Positions 19,639 to 29,005 of a stretch of DNA of 64,000 nt are shown here, in pieces (within the stretch, counting starts at the first letter, position 1; every line of letters begins with the position of its first letter). The position numbers and the translations under genes were made by a program. A model generated the notes under the pieces. It was not told the origin of the DNA, did no database searches, and worked only from the letters and a program-made list of their open reading frames with translations. Source of the stretch: JAKFWF01 sp963732635 (GTDB lineage Bacteria; Pseudomonadota; Alphaproteobacteria; Rhizobiales; Hyphomicrobiaceae); NCBI GenBank assembly GCA_963732635.1, contig CAVTAL010000006.1, positions 1 through 64,000 on the forward strand, written 5' to 3'.

Positions 19639-21249
19639 TCAGGCGGCCTGAGCCGCTGTGGCGTATGGCGGCTTTCCAGTTCCACGGCAGCAGGTCGGCG
19701 ATTTGCTTGGCGGATGATCGGCGATGCGGGCGAGGACGTCGGCGAGCCACGCGCGCGCATCGACGTCGTTGAGCTTGCAAGTCTCGACAAGCGTGAACAT
19801 GGCGGCCGCGCGATTGCCCCCGCTGTCGCTGCCGCAGAAGGTCCAGTTGCGGCGACCGACCGCGATGCCGCGCACGGCGCGTTCGGCCGCGTTGTTGCTC
19901 ATGCAGAGCCGCCCGTCGTCGAGGAAGCGCGTGAAGGCGCGCCATCGTTTCAAGCTGTAGTCGATGGCGTTGGCGACGGGCGTTTTCGACGAGAGCTTCG
20001 CGCGTTGCTCGCGCAGCCAGGCTTCGAGTGCATCGATCAGCGGCTTCGATCGCGCCTGTCGTACCGCGCGCCGTTCGTCCGGCGTTTTGCCGTTGATCTC
20101 GCGCTCGATGGCGAACAGCGCATCGATCCGCTGCACGGCTTCGATGGCGATCGGCGCCTTCTGCAGTTCGGCGAGTTCGAAGAACTTGCGCCGGCCGTGC
20201 GCCCAGCACGCCGCTTCGAGGATCATGCCGGGCTTGCGGCCTTCGACATAGAGACCGTTGTAGCCGGCGTAGGCGTCGGCCTGCATGAGGCCGCTGTAGG
20301 TGGCGAGATGGCGCTCGGGATGTTCGGCGCCGCGATCGCGCGCGTAGTGCAACAGCACAGCCGGTGCCGCACTGCCGCCGAACGGCCGATCGTCACGCAC
20401 ATAGCCCCACAGCCGCGCAACGTCGCATTTGCCTTTGGCGAGCACCGGCACTGTCGTGTCATCGGCATGGATGCGTTCAGCAGCGAGCACGTGCTTTTCG
20501 ATCTCTTTGACGATCGGCGCCAGCGTCGCCGTGCACGCGCCGACCCAGTCGGCCAGCGTCGAGACATCGAGGTCGATGCCCTGCGCTGCATAAAGATCGC
20601 TCTGCCGATTGAGCGGCAGGTGCGCCCGGTACTTGTTGTGCAGCACTTCGGCGAGCAGCTGCGGACCAGCCCGCCCGCGCGCGATCGGATGCGATGGCGC
20701 CGGCGTTTCCGTGAGTCTTCTCGCATGCCCGGCAGGTGAAGACCTCGCGCACGTGCTGGATCACCTTCCAGCGCTCCGGCACGAGCTCCAGCGTCTCGGT
20801 GATCTTCTCATCGAGTTTGCGGATCTTCTCCGAGCCGCAATGGCGGCAGGCGCAAGGTGCCGCATGCACCAGCCGTTCGCGCGGCAGTTTTTCGTCGAGC
20901 GGACGACGCGCTGGTTTAAGCGGTCGCCGGCGCCTGCTCTGCGGAAGCCGGCTACGGGCGCGCGATGGCGGCGGCGACTTTGCCTTCACTCGCCGTCGCG
21001 ACGAGTTCGTCGAGCTGCATCTCAAGCTGATCGATCAGCCGCGCGCCCTTCTCGGACGAGGCGCCGTGCTCGCTGCGCTTCATCTTGGCGATCGTCAATT
21101 TCAGGTGTGCGATCTGCGCGTCGAGATCGAGGAGCGGGTCTCGGCGGCAGTCGCGCGGGTTTCAAGCTCTCGGCGCGAGCATGCGCCGCGAGAAGAAGCG
21201 CCTTCAGCGCAGCCACATCATCAGGCAATGTCGCGGGATCGAGTGCCAT
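19639..21249 (-). pseudogene. tnpC: IS66 transposase TnpC, multiply frameshifted
   Basis: The DDE transposase of the IS66 element is broken into pieces. Segments in order are MALDPATLPDDVAALKALLL (ATG 21249); then in a second frame DAQIAHLKLTIAKMKRSEHG (about 21110); in a third frame APCACRHCGSEKIRKLDEKI through FTCRACEK (zinc-finger part); then VLHNKYRAHLPLNRQSDLYA, the catalytic region HADDTTVPVLAKGK and QADAYAGYNGLY, and NNAAERAVRGIAVGRRNWTF. The C-terminal LLPWNW motif lies in yet another frame. At least four indels separate these. Real decay or sequencing indels could both explain it. Confidence 0.88.
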
Positions 21250-21319
21250 GGAGGAGAATCTACACTGCTTCGCGCAGGCTGCGAATCGGCGATCCACATG
21301 AGCGCGAGCGACGACGCAT

Positions 21320-21685
21320 TCAGCCCGCGATCTGTGGCCGATACGTCGCTTGTGGCGCCCGCCAATCGATGCCTTCGAGAAGATAGCCGAGTTGCGCCGG
21401 AGAGATCGTCACCGCGGCGTCGCCGGCGTCTGTCGTCGCAGGCGGCACCGGCCAGATGAAGCGGCCTTTCTCAAGCCGCTTCGAGAACAGGCACGCGCCC
21501 TGGCCGTCGTGCCAGATCACTTTGATCAGATCGCCACGCCGGCCGCGGAAGACGAACAGATGGCCACAGTGCGGATCGGCCTTCAGCGTTTCCTGCACCA
21601 GCAGCGCAAGGCCAGGAAAGCCACGCCGCATGTCGGTGTGACCGGCCGCAAGCCAGACGCGAACACCAGCGGGAACTGGGATCAT
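21320..21685 (-). CDS. tnpB: IS66 accessory protein TnpB (ORF2)
   Basis: 121 residues, complete. MIPVPAGVRVWLAAGHTDMR, then HLFVFRGRRGDLIKVIWHDG, KRLEKGRFIWP and the C-terminal LLEGIDWRAPQATYRPQ match IS66 TnpB end to end. This is the only undamaged gene of the element. The 4743-5072 copy near the rRNA operon is a different, shorter relative. Confidence 0.92.
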   Translation of the reverse strand: MIPVPAGVRVWLAAGHTDMRRGFPGLALLVQETLKADPHCGHLFVFRGRRGDLIKVIWHDGQGACLFSKRLEKGRFIWPVPPATTDAGDAAVTISPAQLGYLLEGIDWRAPQATYRPQIAG

Positions 21686-21689
21686 CACG

Positions 21690-22050
21690 CCGTCTCCAGG
21701 GCGGCGATGATGCGCGCAACACCGCGACGTCGATGTCGACACAACCCGCAACTTGCGCGCCCGAGGCCAACGATCTCGATCATGGCTGATTTTCAGGCCA
21801 CCGGCGCACTTGGCGCAGGCGCCGCGATCGCCACCGGCAGGAAGGCCGGCGTCGATCCGGTCTCGGCCGAAGATCTTGCGCCATTGATAGATCAGGCTCT
21901 GCGCGGCCCCGTGGCGCCGCGCGATCGCCGACACATTCGCACCCGGCAGCCGAGATTCAGACAACGATCGAGCGCTTCTCCGCAACGCTCCACTCCCGCC
22001 GCGCACGCAACACGCTGTGCCTACGTTCGGACGTATCTGCAGACGTAGGC
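21690..22050 (-). pseudogene. tnpA: IS66 TnpA (ORF1) remnant
   Basis: Upstream of tnpB, a helix-turn-helix type ORF1 is visible only in fragments: SESRLPGANVSAIARRHGAA followed by QSLIYQWRKIFGRD in one frame. The C-terminal part does not continue in that frame and the N-terminus has no proper start. One or more indels are needed to rebuild it. Ends are approximate. Confidence 0.65.
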
Positions 22051-22143
22051 ACGGACCATCTCCATCGCGACCGAGGCCGCGACAAAGATCACGTGCGCCC
22101 CACATCCGACAAGGCGGTCGCCGCCGGGGGCTTACGAACCTGC

Positions 22144-22246
22144 CAACGCCCGATTTTTTGCTACCCATGTGCTACCCAGAGCACTTTTTGGTAGTCTGCA
22201 ATTTCAGCTAAGTGCTTGAAAAGATTGGTTGCGGGGGCGCGCAACC
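22144..22246. other. Possible attachment-site scar (tRNA-fMet-like 3' end and direct repeats)
   Basis: TGGTTGCGGGGGC at 22226-22238 equals the complement of the 3' end of typical bacterial initiator tRNAs (GCCCCCGCAACCA), but the following bases are not tRNA. Just upstream GCTACCCA occurs twice (about 22157 and 22168), like recombinase arm sites. The tRNA-like stretch is also one arm of GGTTGCG/CGCAACC (22227-22246), so it could be a plain hairpin. The tyrosine recombinase lies 4 kb away on the other side of the IS66. Confidence 0.3.
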
Positions 22247-22249
22247 ACC

Positions 22250-23031
22250 TTGATTTGCAGCTAAAAGGGCTCCTCCGAGCGTGCCTGCCCTTGTGACGGC
22301 TGACGCTTTCCGATCCCGTATTGACGCTTGCGACATAACCATCAGTGCGGCGAATTCGCAAAACGAGCCAAGCCACACTTCCTGGTGCCGCCTCACCTTC
22401 AATACCGGAAGTTGCGCCAGCAGGAGCACGAATGCGGTCAGGGCCAAAAGTGGTCGAGCTTGGACCGCCAAGGTAGCCACGTGCTTTGGTTCGCTGACCG
22501 AGTGACAGGAGACATTGACGCTACTGCGGCGATCGAACGAACCGGCCTGCCTTCCACATGTGTGGCGGCAGTGCGCGCTCGAGGACCTGAACGACACTGA
22601 TCAAATACCCCCCGTCGGCTACGGGCCAATGCTGAGTGCACCGCCACGGCACACCTTCCCGCAGGTTCCTTTACTGAAGGCTCCGGACGCCGGCCGCGTA
22701 CTGCGCTGAACTCCAGTGAGGGGGGATCCGGAACCCTCAACAGTCGCGACGATCAAGGCCGGTCGCGTCAATGCTCGAAGCACCCCTCCGAAAGCGACCG
22801 ATCGCCGAACGCTTGACGAATGCCGACGCGATGCGCTCAGCTGCGGGAGTGGGGCGCTCGGAGGAACAGAAGCGGCAAGGGCCAACAGCGCTGAACCGGG
22901 CAAGGGCTGGCTCTGACAATCCGACACGAGGCTTCCAGTTTGACGAGCCGGTGTCCTAGCCGACAGTGCCTCGGGCTATGAAGTACCGGTGCCGAAAGTG
23001 TCTGCGGTCGTTTAATCCCGAGGAACTCCAT
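22250..23031. other. Gene-free stretch downstream of the IS66 element
   Basis: About 780 bp. Several frames are open on both strands, but none has a recognisable domain, ribosome site and full-length gene structure. The region probably consists of decayed accessory sequence. A GAGGAA ribosome site for the next gene ends it. Confidence 0.5.
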
Positions 23032-23439
23032 ATGACAGACGAGAAGAAGCTCCTGGCCGATGCAATCAAGCTTGGTGTTGCCAACTTCGAAACGACCCGG
23101 GGTTCGGTTCCGGACAACTTCAAGCTGCTGCTTGAACACTCGCCTGCGGCTTTTGCCGGTTATGGCATGATCCGAAGCGATCTGATGAAAGACGGCGCGC
23201 TCGACCTCAAGACCAAAGAGCTGATCTTTGCGCTGCTCGACACCGTCATCGGCGCCACCGAAGGCGCCAAGGTGCATGCGGCCAACGCCATCCGTCTCGG
23301 CCTTACGGTCGAGCAATTGAGCGAGGGCTTGGTGCAATGCATTCTCGCCGCCGGCATCACTACCTGGAACATGACTGGACGGCCCGCACTTGAGCACGCG
23401 ATCATAGTGCGCAACGATATTGCAGCCGGGAAACCTTAG
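23032..23439 (+). CDS. Carboxymuconolactone decarboxylase-fold protein
   Basis: 135 residues from ATG 23032. The alpha-helical AhpD/CMD fold is indicated by LDLKTKELIFALLDTVIGAT and KVHAANAIRLGLTVEQLSEG. The CxxC peroxidatic pair of AhpD is absent; the only Cys in the region is in VQCILAAGITTW. It is therefore not a thiol peroxidase and more like the gamma-CMD-type proteins found in catabolic operons. It stands 13 bp from the convergent end of the ABC gene block; its role is unknown. Confidence 0.85.
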   Translation: MTDEKKLLADAIKLGVANFETTRGSVPDNFKLLLEHSPAAFAGYGMIRSDLMKDGALDLKTKELIFALLDTVIGATEGAKVHAANAIRLGLTVEQLSEGLVQCILAAGITTWNMTGRPALEHAIIVRNDIAAGKP

Positions 23440-23452
23440 CCGACGTGCGATT

Positions 23453-24430
23453 TCATTTCGCCAGATGGCAGGCGACGAGCGTGCGGTCGACCTGCCGCAG
23501 AACGGGGCGCTCAGTGTTGCAAGCAGTCTCGGTATACGGGCAGCGCGGATGGAATGTGCAGCCAGTTGGTGGCGCCATAGGCGACGGCATGACATCGGAA
23601 GCCGTTACTTGCGGCAGACCGGCATAGGGGTCTGGTGTCAGCACGCTCGCCAGCAGTGTTTGCGTATAGGGGTGCCGCGGGGTCTCGAACAGCGTATCGA
23701 CGTCAGCCTGCTCGACGATCCGGCCAAGATACATGACCGCGACACGCGTCGACAGGTGTTCGACCACCGCCAGGTTGTGGCTGATGAAGACCAGCGTCAA
23801 ACCGAAGGTCTTCCGCAGATCGAGCAGCAGGTTGAGGATCTGTGCCTGCACCGACACGTCGAGCGCTGAGGTCGGCTCGTCGCATATGACGATCTGCGGC
23901 CGCACGACGAGCGCGCGGCCAATCGCCACGCGTTGGCGCTGACCGCCGGACAGCTGGCTTGGCAGTGCCCCGCGTAGACGGTCAGCAAGGCCTACCTGCG
24001 CCATTACCTCGGCGACGGCGCGGCTGCGCTCAGCGCTGGTGCCGATGCCATGTACCCGAAGCGGCAGCTCCAGGATCTCACCGATCGTCTTGCGCGGATT
24101 GAGTGACGAGTAGGGATCCTGGAACACCGGTTGCACCATCCGCGCCAGCTCTCGTCGCGGCAGCGACGACAGTGAACGCCCTTGCAACAGCACGCTGCCC
24201 CGTGACGGCGCGATGATGCCGAGGAGGATACGGGCCAGCGTGGACTTGCCGCACCCGGATTCACCGACGACCCCGAGTATCTCGCCACGGCTCACAGTGA
24301 GCGACACGTCGTCGACTGCGCGCAACGTCCGCTTCCGAGACAGCAGCCCTTGCGCCAATTCGAACTGGTGCGAGACCCCTCGCACGTCGAGCAGCACTTC
24401 GCCAGGTGATGGCGGCTCGCAGTCAACCAC
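23453..24430 (-). CDS. Peptide ABC transporter ATP-binding protein (DppF/OppF type)
   Basis: 325 residues. Walker A GESGCGKST, Q-loop QPVFQDPYSSLNPRKTI, signature LSGGQRQRVAIGRA, Walker B IVICDEPTSALDVSV. The C-terminal oligopeptide-ABC extension carries CTFHPRCPYTETAC, whose Cys residues can bind an Fe-S cluster in this family. It overlaps the DppD-type gene by 8 bp and is the last gene of the minus-strand arm. One of two ATPase subunits of the importer. Confidence 0.93.
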   Translation of the reverse strand: MVDCEPPSPGEVLLDVRGVSHQFELAQGLLSRKRTLRAVDDVSLTVSRGEILGVVGESGCGKSTLARILLGIIAPSRGSVLLQGRSLSSLPRRELARMVQPVFQDPYSSLNPRKTIGEILELPLRVHGIGTSAERSRAVAEVMAQVGLADRLRGALPSQLSGGQRQRVAIGRALVVRPQIVICDEPTSALDVSVQAQILNLLLDLRKTFGLTLVFISHNLAVVEHLSTRVAVMYLGRIVEQADVDTLFETPRHPYTQTLLASVLTPDPYAGLPQVTASDVMPSPMAPPTGCTFHPRCPYTETACNTERPVLRQVDRTLVACHLAK

Positions 24431-25415
24431 GGGGGAGCGCTCCCCATAGTTCGTCGGCGCGGCGGCACAGTGTGGCGTGCGCCTTGGTACCGACGAGGTT
24501 TAGGTTGGCGACCGCACATTCGGGCGTCGCGAATGTGCACCGGGTCCGGAATGCGCAGCCAGCTACCGGGCCGACGAGGCTCGGCACTAGGCCAGGGATC
24601 GCACCCAGATGCCCGCCGCGATCGCCGCTGCGTGGCCGCGGCAGGCATTCGAGCAAAGCGCGCGTATAGGGATGGCGCGGATTTCCGAGCACGTTGGCGC
24701 GCGTACCGGTTTCCACAACCTCGCCGGCATACATCACGACAATCCGATCAGCGATACGCGAGACGACGCCGAGATCATGCGAAATGAATACCAGCGACGT
24801 ACCAGTCTCAGCCTTGAGCTCGCGCAGCAAGTTGAGGATCTGCGCTTGGATCGTCACGTCGAGAGCGGTCGTCGGTTCGTCGGCGACGATGAGCTTTGGT
24901 GCGCACATCAGCGCCATGGCGATCATCACGCGCTGCCTGAGGCCGCCCGATAACTGGTGCGGATACTGCGCGAGCCGGGCCGCAGGCTCCGAGATGCCTA
25001 CACGACTGAGGAGATCCAGTGCGCGCGCCCGCGCCTCCTTTGCCGAAGCGTTGCGGTGGCGCTGTAATACTTCGGTTAGTTGCAGGCCGATCGTCAAAGT
25101 CGGATTGAGCGCCGTCATGGGCTCCTGGAAGATCATCGCCATCTGATCGCCGCGCAACTCTGACATCCGCGCCTCGTCGGCGTTGGCGAGATCCTCGCCG
25201 TCGAAAGTGAAGCGGCGCGTCACCACGTTTGCTCGCGGCGGCAGCAATCCCATGATCGCCAGGGCGGTCAGAGATTTGCCGCAGCCGGATTCGCCAACCA
25301 CACCCAGAGTTTCGCCGCGGTCGACAGTCAAGCTGATGCCTCGGACGGCCCGGAGAATGCCTTGCGCCACCGGGAATGAGACTTCGAGACCATCGATTTC
25401 GAGCAACGCCGTCAA
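24423..25415 (-). CDS. Peptide ABC transporter ATP-binding protein (DppD/OppD type)
   Basis: 330 residues if started at TTG 25415, where TTGA overlaps the permease stop; no ATG fits the conserved N-terminus LLEIDGLEVSFPVAQGILRA. Walker A GESGCGKS, Q-loop MIFQEPMTALNPTLTIG, signature LSGGLRQRVMIAMAL, Walker B LIVADEPTTALDVT. The oligopeptide-ABC C-terminal domain has CAFRTRCTFATPEC. Partner of the DppF-type ATPase. Confidence 0.92.
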   Translation of the reverse strand: MTALLEIDGLEVSFPVAQGILRAVRGISLTVDRGETLGVVGESGCGKSLTALAIMGLLPPRANVVTRRFTFDGEDLANADEARMSELRGDQMAMIFQEPMTALNPTLTIGLQLTEVLQRHRNASAKEARARALDLLSRVGISEPAARLAQYPHQLSGGLRQRVMIAMALMCAPKLIVADEPTTALDVTIQAQILNLLRELKAETGTSLVFISHDLGVVSRIADRIVVMYAGEVVETGTRANVLGNPRHPYTRALLECLPRPRSGDRGGHLGAIPGLVPSLVGPVAGCAFRTRCTFATPECAVANLNLVGTKAHATLCRRADELWGALPRG

Positions 25416-26299
25416 TGCCGCTGCTCCTGTGCCGTCACGTCGCGCAGGCCATCGCCGACGAGGTTGATCGCGAGCACGAGCAGCAGCAGGGCCAGACCGG
25501 GGATCGCCGTGATCCACGGACTGAACAGCATCTCACCGCGCCCTTCGGCGACCATCAGCCCCCACGAGGGCGTCGGCGGCTGCACACCGAGGCCGAGGAA
25601 GGAGAGTGCTGCCTCCAGCAGGATCGCGTGTGCCATTTCAAGCGTTGCGACGACGATGATCTGCGGCATGACGTTGGGCAAGATCTCGCTGGCGATGATG
25701 TATGCCTTCGAACAGCCGAGGCATTCTGCGGCGGTGACATAGTCCTGGCTACGCATCTGCTGCGTGGCGGCACGCACGACCACCGCGAACCGGTCCCACA
25801 ACAACAAGCCGAGGATAGCGATCACCACTGTCAGCGAGCCCTTGATCAAGGCCACAGCCGATAATGCGATCAGGATCACCGGCATCGACAGCCGCGTCGT
25901 CACCAGGAACATTACCGCGCGATCGACGCGACCGCCGAAATATCCCGCCGCCAGCCCAAGGCTGCTGCCGATCAAGCCCGAGATCAACATTGTGGTGAAA
26001 CCGATGATCAAGGAGATGCGCACGCCATAGATCATGCGGCTGAGGTAATCACGCCCCAGGTGATCGGTGCCAAGCGGATGCAACCAGCCGCCACCTGGGT
26101 GCCAGACCGGATCAATCAGACGCTTGGTGATGTCCTGGGCGTAGGGGTCGAAAGGCGCGATCAACGGCGCCAGCAGGCCCATCGCCAACATGCCGGCCAA
26201 GACCAAGCCGCCGAACAGTAGCCCCGGATGTTTCAGCGCTGCCTGCCAAGCTCTGGCGCGCCGTCTCGGTAGCTCGCTCGAATGGGTGTCAGTGGTCAT
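25412..26299 (-). CDS. Peptide ABC transporter permease (DppC type)
   Basis: 295 residues from ATG 26299, overlapping the DppB-type stop as ATGA. An N-terminal helix (GLLFGGLVLAGMLAMGLLAP) is followed by the periplasmic HPLGTDHLGRDYLSRMIYGV motif typical of DppC/OppC. The EAA loop reads DYVTAAECLGCSKAYIIASE. Pairs with the DppB-type subunit as the channel. Confidence 0.93.
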   Translation of the reverse strand: MTTDTHSSELPRRRARAWQAALKHPGLLFGGLVLAGMLAMGLLAPLIAPFDPYAQDITKRLIDPVWHPGGGWLHPLGTDHLGRDYLSRMIYGVRISLIIGFTTMLISGLIGSSLGLAAGYFGGRVDRAVMFLVTTRLSMPVILIALSAVALIKGSLTVVIAILGLLLWDRFAVVVRAATQQMRSQDYVTAAECLGCSKAYIIASEILPNVMPQIIVVATLEMAHAILLEAALSFLGLGVQPPTPSWGLMVAEGRGEMLFSPWITAIPGLALLLLVLAINLVGDGLRDVTAQEQRH

Positions 26300-27213
26300 G
26301 TCAGCCTGATCCGCGGATCGATCGCCGCATTGAGCAGATCGGCCGCCAGCGTCAGGAACACGTAGATCAGCGAGAACATCAGCACGATGCCCTGCACCAC
26401 CGGGAAATCGGAGCGGCTGATCGAGATCCAGGCCAGATGTCCGACGCCGTGCAGGGCAAACACCGCCTCGACGATGATCGAGCCGCCGAGCAGAAACCCG
26501 AGTTGCACTGCCGCCAGCGAGATCACCGGAATGATGGCGTTGCGCACGGCATGCCGCCTGACGATCGTCCAGCGGCCTAGTCCCTTGGCGCGGGCGGTAC
26601 GGATGTAATCTGAGGCCAGCACCTCGATCATGCCGGCGCGTGTCAGCCGCATGATCCCCGGCACCGCGTTCAATGCCAGCACCATGACCGGCATCACCAG
26701 ATGCTGCCATGTGCCCGAACCCGAGATCGGCAACCAACGCAGCATCAATCCGAACAGGATGATCATCTGCAGGGCCAGCCAGAAGCTCGGCATCGCCTGA
26801 CCGATCACCGCCAGCGTCAATGCCAATCGGTCGATCCAGGAATTCGGACGCAGCGCCGCGAGAATGCCGAGTGGCACCGCGATCGCCACCGCCACGACGA
26901 TCGCCCAGAAACCGAGTGTCGCCGTGATCGGCACGCCATCGACGATCAGTTTCACCACCGGCTCGCGCGAGAAGAAGGAAAGACCGAGATCGCCGCGCAG
27001 CGCCGAGCCAAGCCAGTCGACGTAACGCACGATGAAGGGGCGATCGAGACCATGGGCGCGCCGGGCCGCCTCTACGTCGGCAACGGTGGCGCTATCCCCC
27101 GCGATCGATTGCGCGAGATCGCCGGCAACCTGCAACAATGTGAAGCTGATCGCCGATACCGTCACCAGCACCAGCACGGCCAGTAGCAATCGCCTGACGA
27201 TAAAGACGAGCAT
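26296..27213 (-). CDS. Peptide ABC transporter permease (DppB type)
   Basis: 305 residues from ATG 27213 (MLVFIVRRLLLAVLVLVTVS), the usual DppB start into the first helix. The EAA loop is DYIRTARAKGLGRWTIVRRH, followed by AVQLGFLLGGSIIVEAVFAL, both family hallmarks. It opens the minus-strand arm; the binding protein is on the opposite strand 192 bp away, so a divergent promoter region lies at 27214-27405. Confidence 0.93.
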   Translation of the reverse strand: MLVFIVRRLLLAVLVLVTVSAISFTLLQVAGDLAQSIAGDSATVADVEAARRAHGLDRPFIVRYVDWLGSALRGDLGLSFFSREPVVKLIVDGVPITATLGFWAIVVAVAIAVPLGILAALRPNSWIDRLALTLAVIGQAMPSFWLALQMIILFGLMLRWLPISGSGTWQHLVMPVMVLALNAVPGIMRLTRAGMIEVLASDYIRTARAKGLGRWTIVRRHAVRNAIIPVISLAAVQLGFLLGGSIIVEAVFALHGVGHLAWISISRSDFPVVQGIVLMFSLIYVFLTLAADLLNAAIDPRIRLT

Positions 27214-27405
27214 GGGGGTGGTTAACCAGGGCGTGTTGGAGACTGCGCACCAGCTTAGCCTGCCGCTGCCCGATTGCAACCGCGCCGGACCACGTGTCGG
27301 CTATGCGCCGCGTAACGCGCTCCATGCACGTAAGCGCACTAGACGGTGCCGTATTTCTATCTCAGACTTTGCCCCGATGACGCTGGCCCATCGGAGGATA
27401 CCGGA

Positions 27406-28935
27406 ATGAAGCGCATATCTTGGCGGCCCATGCTCGGATTAATGTCGGTCGTGGCGCTTCTGCTCGGCACATTGCCGAGCCAAGCCGGCAAGAAGGACGA
27501 CACGCTCAGGTGGGCGTCCGGCCTGTCGGTCACCTCCGCCGATCCTTATTACAATTCGTTCCGCGAAGCCGTACTGATCATGGCCCAGATGGTGTGGGAC
27601 GGGCTCATATACCGCGACCCCGACACATCCGAATACAAGCCGCTGCTGGCCAAGAGTTGGCGCTGGAGCGATCCGGTCACGATGGAGTTTGAGCTGCGTG
27701 ACGACGTCAAATTCCACGATGGCCGCCCGTTCACCGCCGACGACGTCGTTTATACCATCAATTACGTCATCAACACGGACAATAAGGTCAACAATCCCAG
27801 CAACGTCAACTGGATGAAGTCGGCCGAAAAGCTCGGGACCCATAAGGTCAAGATCACCACCCATAAGCCGTTTCCGGCCGCACTCGAATACCTGTCCGGT
27901 CCAGTGCCGATGATGCCCGACAAGTTCTGGGACGAAGCCGGCCCGTCGCGGCTCAACGTCAAGCTCGTCGGCACCGGTCCCTACCTGTTCACCAAGTGGG
28001 AACCGGGCAAGGAGGGCAGTTTCACCGTCAATCCTGGGTATATGAAGGACAGCCCGAAGGGTCAGCCGGCGATCAAGAACATCGTCTTCCGCATCATCCC
28101 CGACCAGACCGTGCAGATGGCCGAGTTGATGGCGGGAAATCTCGACTGGGTGTGGCAGCTCAATGAGGACGCCTCGAAGAAGCTGGCGCGCGTGCCCGAT
28201 ATCGAAGTGCTCGCATCGGAAACTATGCGCATCTATTTTCTACAGTTCGACGTGATGGGACGCGGCGGCAAGAACCCGTTCCAGGACAAGCGCGTTCGCG
28301 AGGCGGTGGCGATGTCGCTCGACCGCGAGGCGATCGTCAAGAACATGCTCGGAGCCGGTTCACGGGTGTGGCACGCCATGTGCTACGAGAGCCAAGCCGG
28401 CTGCTCTACCGATGTCCGCAAGATCGGCTACGATCCCGAGAAGGCCAAAGCGCTGCTGGCAGAGGCGGGTTATCCGGGCGGCTTCGAGATGGACATCTAC
28501 GGCTTCCGCACCCGCCCGCGCATCGAGGCGCAGATGGGCTATCTCGCCAAAGTCGGCATCAAGACCAAGCTGCAGTTCCTGCAGTATGCGGCCATTCGCG
28601 AAAAGCAGCATAAGGGCGAGGCACAGCTGACCGACACGAGTTGGGCCTCCTACTCGGTCAACGACACTTCGGCGATCATCAACCCCTTCTTCACCAGCCT
28701 GCCAGACGACCAAGTGCAGGACCCGGAACTGAAGGCCTGGGCTGACGAGGCATCGGTCGAGATCGATCCAGCGAAGCGCAAGGAGCTTTATGCGCGCATC
28801 CTGAAAAAGATCGCCGAAAACGTTTATGTCTTGCCGCTCGCCACCGCACCAGCCGTTTACGCCTTCAGCAAATCGCTGAGCTTCAAGGCCTATGCCGACG
28901 AGAATCCGCGCTTCTTCCTGGCAAAGTGGAAATAG
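27406..28935 (+). CDS. Peptide ABC transporter substrate-binding protein (family 5)
   Basis: 509 residues from ATG 27406, with TCGGAGG upstream. The signal peptide is MKRISWRPMLGLMSVVALLL, ending near PSQAG. The mature protein is a DppA/OppA-type family 5 binding protein: DDVKFHDGRPFTADDVVYTI, and FLQFDVMGRGGKNPFQDKRV with REAVAMSLDREAIV. Transcribed away from the permease/ATPase arm and toward the hydrolase and gamma-glutamyltransferase genes, which suggests that it delivers peptides or gamma-glutamyl compounds to them (inference). Confidence 0.93.
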   Translation: MKRISWRPMLGLMSVVALLLGTLPSQAGKKDDTLRWASGLSVTSADPYYNSFREAVLIMAQMVWDGLIYRDPDTSEYKPLLAKSWRWSDPVTMEFELRDDVKFHDGRPFTADDVVYTINYVINTDNKVNNPSNVNWMKSAEKLGTHKVKITTHKPFPAALEYLSGPVPMMPDKFWDEAGPSRLNVKLVGTGPYLFTKWEPGKEGSFTVNPGYMKDSPKGQPAIKNIVFRIIPDQTVQMAELMAGNLDWVWQLNEDASKKLARVPDIEVLASETMRIYFLQFDVMGRGGKNPFQDKRVREAVAMSLDREAIVKNMLGAGSRVWHAMCYESQAGCSTDVRKIGYDPEKAKALLAEAGYPGGFEMDIYGFRTRPRIEAQMGYLAKVGIKTKLQFLQYAAIREKQHKGEAQLTDTSWASYSVNDTSAIINPFFTSLPDDQVQDPELKAWADEASVEIDPAKRKELYARILKKIAENVYVLPLATAPAVYAFSKSLSFKAYADENPRFFLAKWK

Positions 28936-29005
28936 GGCTGCGTCCGCATGCCCGGCATGGGTTCACGAATCTCGAACACGATACACCGGTTGAGGAGGTC
29001 TGAGC

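Larger units (their letters stand above)
19605..22135 (-). mobile_element. IS66-family element, complete ends with 8-bp target duplication
   Basis: The left end GTAAGCATCCGGCGAGGACC (19605) and the right end, read inward on the other strand from 22135, GTAAGCCCCCGGCGGCGACC, form imperfect inverted repeats. The direct repeat GAACCTGC flanks the element on both sides (19597-19604 and 22136-22143), the 8-bp duplication expected of IS66. Length 2531 bp with the gene order tnpA-tnpB-tnpC on the minus strand. tnpC and tnpA are frameshifted, so the copy is probably immobile on its own. Confidence 0.9.

Noticed and set aside
22281..22960. Open frames on both strands downstream of the IS66 element
   Set aside because: One minus-strand frame has a hydrophobic stretch, but there is no start context or family signature.
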